DNA from: Burkholderia sp. WSM2230
GTDB taxonomy: Bacteria; Pseudomonadota; Gammaproteobacteria; Burkholderiales; Burkholderiaceae
NCBI RefSeq assembly: GCF_000472445.1
Contig: NZ_AXAJ01000002.1
Span: forward strand, 248,001-312,000
Reading direction: 5' to 3'
Length of the DNA stretch: 64,000 nt
Part shown: piece after piece, positions 1-8,788 of the stretch
Layout of the letters: each line of letters begins with the position of its first letter
Numbering within the stretch: position 1 is the first letter of the stretch
Position numbers and translations under genes: made by a program
The notes under the pieces: model-generated
Database searches by the model: none
Seen by the model: only the letters and a program-made list of their open reading frames with translations
Told to the model about the DNA's origin: nothing

Positions 1-31
1 CCGCGCTCAAGTCAGTTCGGTTACGCTGTGA

Positions 32-66
32 AATGCGGCGCGTCGCTGGCGCGCCGCATTGTTTTG
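32..66 (+). terminator. Rho-independent terminator of a gene left of the window
   Basis: An 11-bp perfect stem (AATGCGGCGCG at 32-42 pairing with 50-60) with a 7-nt loop is followed by GTTTTG. This is the usual form of an intrinsic terminator. It must serve a plus-strand gene that ends before the window. It also argues against the ATG at 33 as the start of the amidase that follows, because that codon lies inside the stem. Confidence 0.75.
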
Positions 67-173
67 TGCGCGCCGACGCACGCGGTTCGACGCTCGCGCC
101 GAAGGTTGCCGTCGAGGCGCCGCTCGCGTGCACCGAGAACTCACCTTCAATATCCGGCAGCGAGGATCCTTTC

Positions 174-1730
174 GTGCTCTCAGACTATCTCGCCCATGAT
201 GCCTTCGGGCTTGCCGAACTTGTACGCACTCGCGAAGCGAGCGCGCGCGAGTTGCTCGACACCGCAATCTCGCGCGCGGAGGCGGTCAATCCCGCGATCA
301 ACGCGATCGTACTGAAGGACTATGACGCAGCCCGCGAACGCGCGTCGCGTTACGACGCGAGCATGGCGAACGGTGCGAATGGTGTGAACGGTGCGGGCGG
401 CGCGAATGGCCTCGATGCCGGCGGCCTACTAACGGCGCAGAGCGCGCTTGCCGGCGTGCCCTACCTGATAAAGGATCTGGGCGCCGCGGTCGCCGGTTTG
501 CGCATGACCATGGGCAGCCGTCACTACCGCCACTTCATTCCCGCCGACGACGCGCCGGTCGTCGCGCTCGCCAAAGCAGCGGGCCTGAACATCTTCGGCA
601 AGACGAGCACCTCCGAGCTCGGCCAGATGCCTTATACGGAGCCCGAACTATTCGGCGCGTGCCGCAATCCGTGGAACCTCGACCATACGCCGGGAGGCTC
701 CAGCGGCGGCGCGGCGGCGGCGGTCGCCGCAGGCATCGTGCCGCTTGCGCATGCGTCGGACGGTGGCGGCTCGATCCGCATTCCCGCTTCGTGCTGCGGC
801 CTCTTTGGGCTGAAGCCGTCGCGCGGGCGCGTGCCGCGCATGGCTACTGCGGTCGTGGCCGGAGAACTTGGCGTCGATCACGCCGTCTCGCGTAGCGTGC
901 GCGACAGTGCATTGCTGCTGGACCTGCTCGCGGGCAACGCGGACCGTCCGCTCGGCGCGCCGGGGACGTTTCTCGCCGCAAGCCGCGAGCCGTGCAGACC
1001 GCTAAACATTGCCTACGTCACCGAGCCGATGCTCGCCACGTCGCTTTCCGCCGATGCGCGCGCCGCACTCGAAGACGCCGCGCAGCTTGCCCGCTCGCTC
1101 GGCCACAATATCGAGCCGATTTCGCTTGGCATCGATTTCGCGTCGGTCAGGCATGCGTTTCTCACGCTGTGGTCCGTCACGGCCGAAGACCTCGTGCTGA
1201 ACGCCGAGCGCATCAGCGGACGCAAGCCGCTGCGCGACGAGTTCGAAATATCGACATGGGCGATGGCTCACGTCGGCCGCAAGCTCGGTGAGCGCGGCCT
1301 TCCCACTGCGCTCGAAGAACAGCGCCGCATCACCGCGCGTCTGACCGAGCTGTTGAGCCGCTACGACGTGATCCTCTGCGCGACGCTCGCCGGCGCGCCC
1401 ATCAAGATCGGCGAGATGCTGCCGACGCCGGCCGAGCGGATGCAGATGCGCGCGGTCAGCGCGATGCCGCTCGAACCGCTGCTGAAGAAGCTGCTCGCGG
1501 AGGCGTCGAACAAGGCGTTCGCGTGGGCGGGCTGCACCGAACTGTTCAATCTGAGCGGCCAGCCGGCCATGTCGGTACCGCTTTACTGGAATGCGCGCGG
1601 ACTTCCCATCGGCGTGCAGTTCGCGGCGCGCGAGGGCGGCGAAGCGACGCTGCTGCGTCTCGCCGCGCAACTCGAAGCGGCGCGGCCGTGGTTCGACAAA
1701 CGGCCACCGCTGATGAAGGCGCGCAGCTAG
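174..1730 (+). CDS. Amidase (amidase-signature family)
   Basis: A 518-residue amidase-signature hydrolase that cleaves C-N amide bonds; the natural amide is not predictable. The Ser-cisSer-Lys triad is visible: Lys100 in LIKDL, cis-Ser176 in GGSSGG and nucleophile Ser200 in [12 protein letters not shown] chose the GTG at 174 because a GAGGA ribosome-binding site lies just upstream and the conserved [15 protein letters not shown] segment begins there. The in-frame ATG at 33 sits in a terminator hairpin. The family usually runs 450-520 residues, so this is full length. An Asn/Gly/Ala-rich insertion (roughly residues 63-83) precedes the catalytic lysine and looks like a simple-sequence expansion. 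The gene stands alone. It is homologous to but distinct from gatA at 55371-56858, and no gatB or gatC is adjacent. Confidence 0.88.
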   Translation: MLSDYLAHDAFGLAELVRTREASARELLDTAISRAEAVNPAINAIVLKDYDAARERASRYDASMANGANGVNGAGGANGLDAGGLLTAQSALAGVPYLIKDLGAAVAGLRMTMGSRHYRHFIPADDAPVVALAKAAGLNIFGKTSTSELGQMPYTEPELFGACRNPWNLDHTPGGSSGGAAAAVAAGIVPLAHASDGGGSIRIPASCCGLFGLKPSRGRVPRMATAVVAGELGVDHAVSRSVRDSALLLDLLAGNADRPLGAPGTFLAASREPCRPLNIAYVTEPMLATSLSADARAALEDAAQLARSLGHNIEPISLGIDFASVRHAFLTLWSVTAEDLVLNAERISGRKPLRDEFEISTWAMAHVGRKLGERGLPTALEEQRRITARLTELLSRYDVILCATLAGAPIKIGEMLPTPAERMQMRAVSAMPLEPLLKKLLAEASNKAFAWAGCTELFNLSGQPAMSVPLYWNARGLPIGVQFAAREGGEATLLRLAAQLEAARPWFDKRPPLMKARS

Positions 1731-1740
1731 GCGGGACAGG

Positions 1741-1912
1741 GCATTGCGTTACGAAGCGGCCGGATGTATTGATTTTGCGAAGGCGCGGGGCGCAGCGCAT
1801 TGGGTTGCCGAGGCGCAGCGTGTGTTGCGTTTGCGAAGGCCGAACGGAGCATTGCGTTGCCAAGACCCAGCGTGTATTGCGTGGCGACGGCACAGAGGAA
1901 TTACGTTGCGAA
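1741..1912. repeat. Degenerate tandem repeats, about 50-56 bp units
   Basis: Between the amidase stop and the convergent MFS gene, four diverged copies of a unit start with GCATTGCGTTnCGAAG-like sequence at about 1741, 1797, 1849 and 1898. Shared words include GCATTGCGTT, GCGTGTATTGCG and TTGCGAAGG. Spacing shrinks from 56 to 49 bp. No start codon with a ribosome-binding site opens a convincing gene here. I infer a decayed intergenic repeat. Confidence 0.5.
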
Positions 1913-1916
1913 GCGC

Positions 1917-3209
1917 TCAAGCCGGCTTGCGTCGCGCGTCCAGATCGACGTGACGCTGGCCGGGCATGCACGCGACCGCCACGATCGACGCAGCCAGTCC
2001 AGCCATCACGTAGTAGGTCGGCGCGAGCGGCGAACCGGTCGCCTCGGTGAGCCATGTGACAACAAAAGGTCCGAAGCCGCCGAACATCATCACCGCAACG
2101 TTGTAGGCCAGCGATAAACCCGTGGAGCGCACATGGGCCGGGAAAAGCTCGGCGATCATCGCGCCGAACGGTCCGTAATAGCCGGACAAGGTAATGCAAA
2201 GAAGCGCCTGCACCGCCACCAGCTTCGACACGCTCGGCGCCGCCGCGAGCCACGCGAAGAGCGGATAGATGATCGCGAGCGTGAGCACCAGCGACCACAG
2301 CGAAAGCCACTTTCGCCCTATCCTGTCCGACCAGGCGCCCGTCAACGGCGAGAGGCCCATCAGCAGCAGATTGCCGGCGATCACCGCGTAGAAAGACTGC
2401 CCATAAGGAAGCTTCAGTTGCGTGACCGCGAACGTCGGCAGATAGCTGATTAGCACGTAGATCGTCACCGTCACCGCGATGACGCAGCCAAGCCCGCACA
2501 GCACGTCGCGGCTATGGCCGTTGAAAAGCTCGCGCAAGCTCGCGCGCCGCGCCGTCTTTTGCGCGAGGATAAACACTTCGGAGTCCGCCAGATGCCGGCG
2601 AATGTAGATGCCCACCGGCCCAATCAGCAGACCGATCATGAACGGCACGCGCCAGCCCCACGATCCGAGCGCTTCCGGCGTTAAGCCATGTGTGACCGCT
2701 GCGCCTACCAGCGCAGCAAGCAGCAAGGCGGCCGCCTGACTCGCCATCTGCCAGCTGCCGTAAAGGCCGCGCCTCGAGAACGGCGCCGCTTCGATCAGCA
2801 GCGCCGTCGAACTGCCGAACTCGCCGCCGGCGGAAAAACCTTGTAGCAGGCGGCCGAGCACGATCATCAATGGCGCGCCGATGCCGATTGCCGAATAGGG
2901 CGGCGCGATGGCGAGCAGCACGACGCCGAGCGTCATCAACGCGATGACGAGCGCGAGCGCCGCCTTGCGTCCCGCGCGATCGGCATAAAGTCCAAGGACA
3001 ATGCCGCCCACCGGCCGCATCACGAAAGCCACGCCGAAGGTCGCCGCGGCGAGCAGCAACGACGCATGGTCATTGCCGGCCGGAAAGAACAATTGCGCGA
3101 TGACCACCGTCAGAAAGCCGAACACGGTGAAGTCGTACCACTCGAGCGCGTTGCCAATGACCGCCGCCACGACGGCGCGGGTATTGAGGCTTCTCGACGC
3201 GGGTGACAT
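1917..3209 (-). CDS. MFS transporter, metabolite:H+ symporter (MHS) family
   Basis: A 430-residue inner-membrane permease with about 12 hydrophobic segments. Near the N-terminus it has GNALEWYDFTVFG, the signature of the MHS subfamily (ShiA, ProP and citrate-type proton symporters). The loop-2 MFS motif reads GLYADRAGRK. The start at 3209 is chosen because a GGAGG lies about 10 nt upstream and because upstream in-frame codons give an Arg-rich, non-conserved N-terminus. Substrate is unknown; family members take up organic acids, shikimate or compatible solutes. The gene faces the amidase convergently and appears monocistronic. Confidence 0.85.
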   Translation of the reverse strand: MSPASRSLNTRAVVAAVIGNALEWYDFTVFGFLTVVIAQLFFPAGNDHASLLLAAATFGVAFVMRPVGGIVLGLYADRAGRKAALALVIALMTLGVVLLAIAPPYSAIGIGAPLMIVLGRLLQGFSAGGEFGSSTALLIEAAPFSRRGLYGSWQMASQAAALLLAALVGAAVTHGLTPEALGSWGWRVPFMIGLLIGPVGIYIRRHLADSEVFILAQKTARRASLRELFNGHSRDVLCGLGCVIAVTVTIYVLISYLPTFAVTQLKLPYGQSFYAVIAGNLLLMGLSPLTGAWSDRIGRKWLSLWSLVLTLAIIYPLFAWLAAAPSVSKLVAVQALLCITLSGYYGPFGAMIAELFPAHVRSTGLSLAYNVAVMMFGGFGPFVVTWLTEATGSPLAPTYYVMAGLAASIVAVACMPGQRHVDLDARRKPA

Positions 3210-3360
3210 GCGGATGACGAGCCTCCGGAAAGTGTCTTGTGACGGTTCCTGCCGGCGCCTTGACGTACTCACGCGAAGAAACGCGAGCCGCGGCAAATCG
3301 CATTGGAGTGTAAAGAGCGCGCCGGCCGTTTTCAAGCCGCAATCAGCGCGAAAATAGCGG

Positions 3361-3397
3361 AAAAAGGCGCCTGCCGCGTATGTCGGGAGGCGCCTTG
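3361..3397 (-). terminator. Intrinsic terminator of the HiPIP gene
   Basis: AGGCGCCT occurs at 3365-3372 and 3388-3395, pairing across a 15-nt loop. Read on the minus strand, the stem is followed by a run of five T. It lies about 80 nt downstream of the HiPIP stop codon. Confidence 0.65.
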
Positions 3398-3476
3398 CCG
3401 GTCGCCTTTCAGCGGCGCGCCGCGATGTTGCAGCGCACTTCGGTCAAGACATGAACGCGGCTTGAGAAACGCACGC

Positions 3477-3788
3477 TCAGGCCTTCTTGTTGTATGCGCT
3501 GCACCAACCCTTCGCTGCCACCTGCTTGCCCGCGAACATCGGGCAGGGGGCGTACGGATCGCTTGCCTTGCCCTGATAGAAGCTGCAGTTGCCGCAGTCC
3601 TGGCCCGGTGCATACTTCGCGAACTTCGCCTTGTCGACCTTACTGGCGTCTTCCTTGTAGCCGAGCGCTTGTGCAGTCGGATCGCTTTCGGCGACCTTCG
3701 GTGCTTCGGCAAACGCCTGGCGCGAGAGTGCGAGCGACGACGCAACGCCGATGCTGGAAATCAAAAACGTACGACGGGATGCTTTCAT
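3477..3788 (-). CDS. High-potential iron-sulfur protein (HiPIP), Tat-exported
   Basis: A 103-residue periplasmic electron carrier. The N-terminus has a twin-arginine signal (SRRTFLISS, residues 4-12) with a hydrophobic stretch ending near AFA (25-27). The mature part carries four cysteines, C65, C68, C82 and C96, in the HiPIP arrangement (DCGNC, APCPMF, GWCSAY) that holds one 4Fe-4S cluster at high potential. Tat export fits a protein that folds with its cluster in the cytoplasm. HiPIPs pass electrons between bc1 complexes and terminal oxidases or periplasmic enzymes, but no partner is encoded nearby. It appears monocistronic, with its own terminator downstream. Confidence 0.93.
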   Translation of the reverse strand: MKASRRTFLISSIGVASSLALSRQAFAEAPKVAESDPTAQALGYKEDASKVDKAKFAKYAPGQDCGNCSFYQGKASDPYAPCPMFAGKQVAAKGWCSAYNKKA

Positions 3789-3960
3789 GGGGACTCACTC
3801 CATTTATATTGAACTGATCGCCGTTCTGATGACAGCGGTCCCCAAGCATAGCAACGAAGCCGTCGCAAGTGACGGGTCAAATGATAGAGATAAGCGAATC
3901 GCTACGAGTTCGCATCGCACTGCATCGCATTGCGTCGCGTGATGTTCGGCGACGCTCTGC

Positions 3961-5067
3961 TCACGCGCGCCCGCTCAATTCGCAGACCCGCTGCGCGATT
4001 GCGAGCGACGCAGTCAACCCCGGCGATTCGATGCCGAACAGATTCACAAGGCCGCGCACGCCATGCGCGGCCGGTCCCTGAATGACGAAATCGGCGGCGG
4101 GCTCGCCAGGTCCCGAAAGCTTTGGACGGATGCCCGCATACGCGGGCTGCAGCGCGTTGTCCGGCAGCGCGGGCCAATAAGCGCGAATCGCTGCGTAAAA
4201 GGCTTCGGCACGCTGCGGATCGACCTCGTAGCTGATTGCATCGACCCATTCGACGTCGGGACCGAAACGCGCCTGGCCGCCGAGGTCAATGGTCAGATGC
4301 ACGCCCAGTCCCGCTTCGTTCGGCATCGGATAAATCAGGCGGCTGAACGGCGCGCGTCCCGAGATGCTGAAGTAGTTGCCGCGCGCGAGGTAGAGCGGCG
4401 GAACGTGGCGCGCGTCGAGTCCGCGGATCCTGCGCGCCAGCGCGTTCGCATGCAGCCCCGCGCTGTTGATGACGCACGCGGCACTGATCGTGGCGGGCGC
4501 GTCGCCGCCGACCTTGACGACAAAGCGGCCATTGCCGGCCTCGATCGCCTCGACGGGCGAGTGGAACGCGAACATCGCTCCGTCGCGTTCGGCGTCGCCC
4601 TGCAACGCCAGCATCAATTGATGGCTGTCGACAATGCCCGTTTGCGGCGAGAACACCGCCGCGACGCATTCGAGCGCCGGCTCGAGCGCCTGCGCCTCGC
4701 TTGCGGAGATGCGCATCAGGTCGAGCACGCCGTTTTCGCGGCCCTTGTGCATGATGCTTTCGAGCTGCGGAATCTGATTGTTCGACGTCGCGACCAGCAG
4801 CTTGCCGCAGCGCGAATGCGGCACGTTACGCTCGACGCAGTAGTCGTAGAGCATCTCGCGGCCCCGCACGCACAGCGTTGCCTTGAGCGAGCCGCGCGGA
4901 TAGTAGATGCCCGCGTGAATCACTTCGCTGTTGCGCGAACTCGTGCCCACGCCGATCGCCTCGGCGGCTTCCAGCACGATCACTTCACGCCCGCGCGCCG
5001 CCAGCGCGCGCGCTATCGCGAGCCCGACCACGCCCGCGCCGATCACGACACATTCGATCTGATCCAT
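3961..5067 (-). CDS. FAD-dependent oxidoreductase, L-2-hydroxyglutarate dehydrogenase-like
   Basis: A 368-residue DAO-family flavoprotein. The FAD-binding Rossmann motif [11 protein letters not shown] (residues 10-20) is followed by an acidic residue after strand 2 (VLEAAE). The segments [16 protein letters not shown] and KLLVATS match the LhgO/L2HGDH branch, which oxidises L-2-hydroxyglutarate to 2-oxoglutarate and passes electrons to quinones or oxygen. A glycerol-3-phosphate dehydrogenase or other hydroxy-acid oxidase of the DAO superfamily is the alternative, but the [14 protein letters not shown] block favours L2HGDH. A TACAAT -10-like element lies on the minus strand at 5209-5214, giving a leader of about 135 nt. 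Confidence 0.82.
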   Translation of the reverse strand: MDQIECVVIGAGVVGLAIARALAARGREVIVLEAAEAIGVGTSSRNSEVIHAGIYYPRGSLKATLCVRGREMLYDYCVERNVPHSRCGKLLVATSNNQIPQLESIMHKGRENGVLDLMRISASEAQALEPALECVAAVFSPQTGIVDSHQLMLALQGDAERDGAMFAFHSPVEAIEAGNGRFVVKVGGDAPATISAACVINSAGLHANALARRIRGLDARHVPPLYLARGNYFSISGRAPFSRLIYPMPNEAGLGVHLTIDLGGQARFGPDVEWVDAISYEVDPQRAEAFYAAIRAYWPALPDNALQPAYAGIRPKLSGPGEPAADFVIQGPAAHGVRGLVNLFGIESPGLTASLAIAQRVCELSGRA

Positions 5068-5372
5068 GTCCCTCGACGCAGCCGACTTCGCCGCGCGCCG
5101 CCTCGTTCACCAATATAGATGGCAACAGCATGCGGCCAACGAACGCCGTGCACCGCTCGCTGCCGAACGCAATGCCGTTTTGCAACTGTCTCGCAGCCGC
5201 TGCGTGAAATTGTACGACGCCGCACAGAGGCAGACGTCTGTTGGCGCGTGCCGTTGCTGACTAATGCTGGAATTCGATGTCGGCATTGAGAGGCGCCGGT
5301 TTTTGTGGAAGTGCCGACAACCGGAGGGTGCCGGCACTCACCGCTTCTGCCGCAAGAACGGCGCTCGGACAC
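5068..5372. other. Intergenic region, 305 bp
   Basis: No gene seen. It holds the probable promoter of the minus-strand flavoprotein gene (TACAAT at 5209-5214 on the minus strand), the 10-bp palindrome CAGACGTCTG at 5231-5240 just upstream of it, and a 7-bp inverted repeat (AGTGCCG at 5310-5316 with 5332-5338) downstream of the AAA+ ATPase. The last lacks a T-run, so I do not call it a terminator. Confidence 0.5.
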
Positions 5373-6350
5373 TCAAAAGCCGATCGGCCTGCGACGGTTG
5401 CCGAAATCGAGCCGTATATCGCCGCCGTCAATCTCGTCGCGCCCGTCGATACGCGCAGCGCCAAAGCCGTTCAGAATCGCACGGCGCATTTCGCGGGGCG
5501 ACGCGTTCTTCAGCGCGTCGAGCGCAGCGTCGCCGAGCAGTTCCGGAAAACGCAGACCCCAGTTGTGCGCGCCGCGAATCTCCGCATAGATGGACTGCGC
5601 GATGCGGCGCGCGCCGTCGCGGTCCGGCGGCGGAATTTCGTACACGTTCATCCGGTTCACGATCGGCTCGGGAATCGCGCGCTCATCGTTAGCCGTGGCA
5701 ATCCAGATCACATGCCCGGCGTTGATCGGAATCTCGGCGAATTCGTCTATGAAACTCCGCGCCGTATCGTGCTCCAGCAGCGCGTACAACGCGCCTAGCG
5801 GATCGTATTGCGAGTCGCCGGTGGCCTTGTCGATTTCGTCGACGGTAATCACCGGATTTGCATAGCTGCCGTTCACGAGCGCGTCGAACACCTTGCCCGG
5901 CTTCGCGTTTTTCCATTGCGACGACGCGCCCGAGAGAATCCAGCCGGCCGTCAGCGAGCTCATGGCGACGTACTGGTAAGCCGTGCCGAGCAGGCGCGCT
6001 AACTGCTTCGCAAAATGCGTCTTGCCGATGCCGGGGTCGCCGAGCAGCAGAATCGGCATCAGCTCGAGGCGGTCCTCGGTCTCGAGACAAAGCGCGACCT
6101 GCTTGCGGATGTCGTCGAGAGGGTCGGCGAAGTTCGGCAGCGCGTCGATCAGATCGTCGATGGACGGCATGCGGTTCGGCTTGACGCAGAAGCGCAGATT
6201 GCCGGTTTTCAGCATCTTTTCGTAGGTGGTGCGCAATGCCTCGTTTGCGCCTTCGCCGAGATCGTTCAGTGCGGTCTCGACCTGATCGAGGTCGTACACC
6301 TGACTGAAAGATGCCACGGCAATTTCCTGTTTGACCATTGCTGTTGTCAT
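5373..6350 (-). CDS. AAA+ ATPase, Lon-like ATPase module without protease domain
   Basis: A 325-residue AAA+ protein. Walker A is GDPGIGKT (residues 104-111), Walker B is ITVDEIDK (about 168-175), the sensor-1 Asn is in IATANDERAIPEPI, and an arginine-finger candidate is in IVNRM. The spacing and the EPIVNRM segment resemble the ATPase core of Lon proteases. However, the protein ends after the small alpha-helical lid, and no Ser-Lys protease domain follows. About 90 N-terminal residues precede the core. A remodelling or chaperone role is inferred; the partner is unknown. It is not MoxR-like in context, because no VWA gene is adjacent. Confidence 0.75.
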   Translation of the reverse strand: MTTAMVKQEIAVASFSQVYDLDQVETALNDLGEGANEALRTTYEKMLKTGNLRFCVKPNRMPSIDDLIDALPNFADPLDDIRKQVALCLETEDRLELMPILLLGDPGIGKTHFAKQLARLLGTAYQYVAMSSLTAGWILSGASSQWKNAKPGKVFDALVNGSYANPVITVDEIDKATGDSQYDPLGALYALLEHDTARSFIDEFAEIPINAGHVIWIATANDERAIPEPIVNRMNVYEIPPPDRDGARRIAQSIYAEIRGAHNWGLRFPELLGDAALDALKNASPREMRRAILNGFGAARIDGRDEIDGGDIRLDFGNRRRPIGF

Positions 6351-6639
6351 TGCTCACCCCGTCTGGCTGGCCTTGCTGGGCGGCGTCGGTCGGCGCCGTT
6401 TCAGGATCAGTTTAACGAGGACAGATCGGCACGCAAGCCAGCAGTCGTGCGGCTCTGCTGCTAACAGCCGGCGTGTCGCGGCAAGCCGCGCCGCTGTGCA
6501 GCAGGCATTACCGGCGTCCGTCGAAATGGATTGTTGCTGAACCCGGCCCCGTTTAGCGTGTCAGAAAAGCGTTCCGCTCATCAGGCGTAAGATGGCCCTC
6601 TGATCGGGCTGCACGACGCAGTCACCGGAGAAGCGTTCT

Positions 6640-7206
6640 ATGTGGAAAACCAGTATCGTGGCTTTGCTGCTCGGCACTTCGCTGCTTGCTCACGCGCAGC
6701 AACGGCCGCCGCAGCAGGTCGTGCAGTGGGAACTGCAAGTGTTGCGCGACGGGCAGCAGATCGACACGTTCGAGGGCACCACCACCGTCGGCCAGGCGCG
6801 CACGGACACGCATCACAAGGTGGTGCAGCATAACGTCGGCTGCAAGGACCAGCCGGCGGGCAGCATCGACCTCGCGCGCACGCTCACGGTGTCGCCGCTG
6901 CGGGCCGAGGGCAACGAAGTGACGCTCTCTATCGAGGCGCAGGAAACGCTGGAGGACACCGCCGCGCGCCAGACCGACACCGGCTGCAAGCTGCCGCCGC
7001 AGCCGCGCCAGGTGGGCGCGAGCCATCCGGGTCTCAAGGTGACGGCAGGGCAATGGACAAGCTGGACCATCATCGACAAGGATCCAGCGCTCGTCTACCG
7101 CGTGCGCGCAAGTCTGACAAACGGCGCGAATGCAGCGAATGCCGCCAACGCCGCTAGCGGTGCCAATGCGGCCAGCGCCGCAAGCGCGGCCAGTCCGGTG
7201 AACTGA
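6640..7206 (+). CDS. Exported protein of unknown function with Ala/Asn-rich tail
   Basis: I do not recognise a family for this 188-residue protein. It starts with a typical Sec signal peptide (Lys near the N-terminus, a hydrophobic core, AHA-Q cleavage near residue 19), so it is probably periplasmic. Two cysteines (in NVGCKD and DTGCKL) could form a disulfide. From about residue 162 the sequence becomes a repetitive tail of NAANAANAAS type, coded by repeated AAT/AAC-GC triplets. A GGAG ribosome-binding site precedes the ATG. It could be functionally tied to the exo/endonuclease-family gene 150 nt downstream, but that is only proximity. Confidence 0.75.
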   Translation: MWKTSIVALLLGTSLLAHAQQRPPQQVVQWELQVLRDGQQIDTFEGTTTVGQARTDTHHKVVQHNVGCKDQPAGSIDLARTLTVSPLRAEGNEVTLSIEAQETLEDTAARQTDTGCKLPPQPRQVGASHPGLKVTAGQWTSWTIIDKDPALVYRVRASLTNGANAANAANAASGANAASAASAASPVN

Positions 7207-7357
7207 GGCGGTGGGCCCTGGCGCATCGGCTGCGAGCAAGTGGCCAATGAACTGCAAGCAAGGGTTGAAAAGCGAACCTGAAGAGCCAACCTGAACGTCG
7301 CGCGCATAACGCACGAATAATCGAAGCTCCGAAAACAGAACACGTGGATAACGCGGC

Positions 7358-8155
7358 ATGCGAAACCCCGAAGAATTGATCCGCGAAAGCACAGCACCCA
7401 AGGATTTCGTGGCGGTGAGCTGGAACCTGCACAAAGGACGCACGCCGCTCGGTTTTCAAGCCTGGCAAGCCATGCAGCGTTGGGTCCAGTCGACCCACGC
7501 GGACGCCTACTTCCTGCAGGAAGCGATGGCGCGCCGCATGCCGTCGCCGGTACTGGCGAGCAGCTTCGGTGCGCCCGTCACCGATCCTTTGAGCGATGTC
7601 TGGCATTGTCAGGCGACCGAAATCGCGCGCGCGCTGCAACTGGAAATTGCGCTCGGGCCTAATGTGTTCAAGCCGTCGTGGCGGCACGGCAATGCGATCC
7701 TGTCGCCGCATCCGCTCGATCTGGGCGGACGCTGGGATATTTCTGCTCATCGCTTCGAAAAGCGCGGCTTGCTGGTCGCGCGCGCGACCTTCGGCGGACA
7801 CTCGGTTACCTTGCTGTGCGCCCACCTCGCGCTCACGCGCTCGGCGCGCTTGCGCCAGATGAACTGGATCGCCCACTGGATCGCCAAGGAAGCGCCAGAC
7901 GGCCCGCTCGTGCTGGCGGGCGACTTCAACGACTGGCGCAACGACTCGGTGCCGCTTTTCGGCGAGCACGGCCTGCATGAAGTTGCCACGCTGCTCGGCG
8001 AATCGGGCCGCACGTTCCCGGCCTTCTCGCCCGCGCTCGCGCTCGACAAGATGTTCATACGCGGCATGAAGCCGATTGAATGGATTCCGCCGACGCAGGA
8101 AACTGCGTGGCTGTCGGACCATCTGCCGTATATGGCGCGGCTGCGCGTCGAGTGA
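7358..8155 (+). CDS. Endonuclease/exonuclease/phosphatase (EEP) family protein
   Basis: A 265-residue EEP-fold metal-dependent hydrolase, the family of exonuclease III, DNase I and inositol-phosphate phosphatases. Visible family motifs are VSWNLHKG near residue 20 (metal-site Asn), DAYFLQEA (metal-site Glu), AGDFNDWRND near residue 187 and the terminal SDHLPYMARL (catalytic Asp-His). It has no signal peptide, so it is cytoplasmic. Whether it acts on nucleic acid or a phosphoester metabolite cannot be told from the sequence. The start at 7358 lacks a strong ribosome-binding site. Confidence 0.85.
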   Translation: MRNPEELIRESTAPKDFVAVSWNLHKGRTPLGFQAWQAMQRWVQSTHADAYFLQEAMARRMPSPVLASSFGAPVTDPLSDVWHCQATEIARALQLEIALGPNVFKPSWRHGNAILSPHPLDLGGRWDISAHRFEKRGLLVARATFGGHSVTLLCAHLALTRSARLRQMNWIAHWIAKEAPDGPLVLAGDFNDWRNDSVPLFGEHGLHEVATLLGESGRTFPAFSPALALDKMFIRGMKPIEWIPPTQETAWLSDHLPYMARLRVE

Positions 8156-8788
8156 CGGCGGGCGCGGCGCTTCATGCGGCGCTTCATACGGCTCTTCGCG
8201 CGCGAGCGTCGTCACCGTCGGAACGGCGGTTTTGAGGCGGTTGCGTTCGGACCGCGCGTTTGCCTGCTTTAGTGGCAGGGTCTATGCTGCGCCGCACGGC
8301 GGCTTTGGGTATCATCCTGAAAATGTTGCCCGCGCGGCGCGCCTACCCGGCGCCAGCCGGTCGGCGGATCAGCTGGTGGCAGCCGCCCTGCGCGGCCTTC
8401 GCCCATCGCCGTACCCCTGGTGACGCGCGGTTGCGATCACGCCATGTACTTCCCGTCGCCGGGCGTAGCCGGAACCGGCCGGACCGGCCAGATCCGGCGC
8501 CGACGCTTCCAGCACCGGTAACCCGTTTGACAAGCTTGACGAGCGGCGTTTGACAGCAGCCGCTCGAGCGCTTTATTTGCTTTCGATTCGCTTTTGATCC
8601 GCCTTTGGGTCTGCTTTCTGGCCCACTGTTCACGCGCTCAATCGCCGCGGCTCGGCCCACTGGCGGCGAGCGCGCTAAAATAGCGGATTGCGCGCCATTC
8701 CCGCCAGCGGGTGGGCGCAGCATCGCCCTTGCCGCGCCGGCCGGCTTGAACGACTGGCCGCCTTTGTTTTCGCACTATCCACGAAGCC
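8156..8788. other. Intergenic region upstream of fpr, 633 bp
   Basis: No convincing gene on either strand; short open frames here lack ribosome-binding sites and conserved composition. Three TTGAC-type -35 words are clustered (TTGACA 8527-8532, TTGACG 8536-8541, TTGACA 8550-8555), but none has a good -10 at 16-18 bp. A TAAAAT -10-like hexamer at 8676-8681 would give fpr a leader of about 100 nt. A CCGG-rich repetitive patch lies at about 8468-8502. Confidence 0.45.

Noticed and set aside
33..173. ATG at 33 as start of the amidase
   Set aside because: The codon lies inside a Rho-independent terminator stem, the added 47 residues are not family-like, and a GTG at 174 with a good ribosome-binding site fits better.
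5310..5338. Terminator for the AAA+ ATPase gene
   Set aside because: The 7-bp inverted repeat lacks a T-run on the minus strand.
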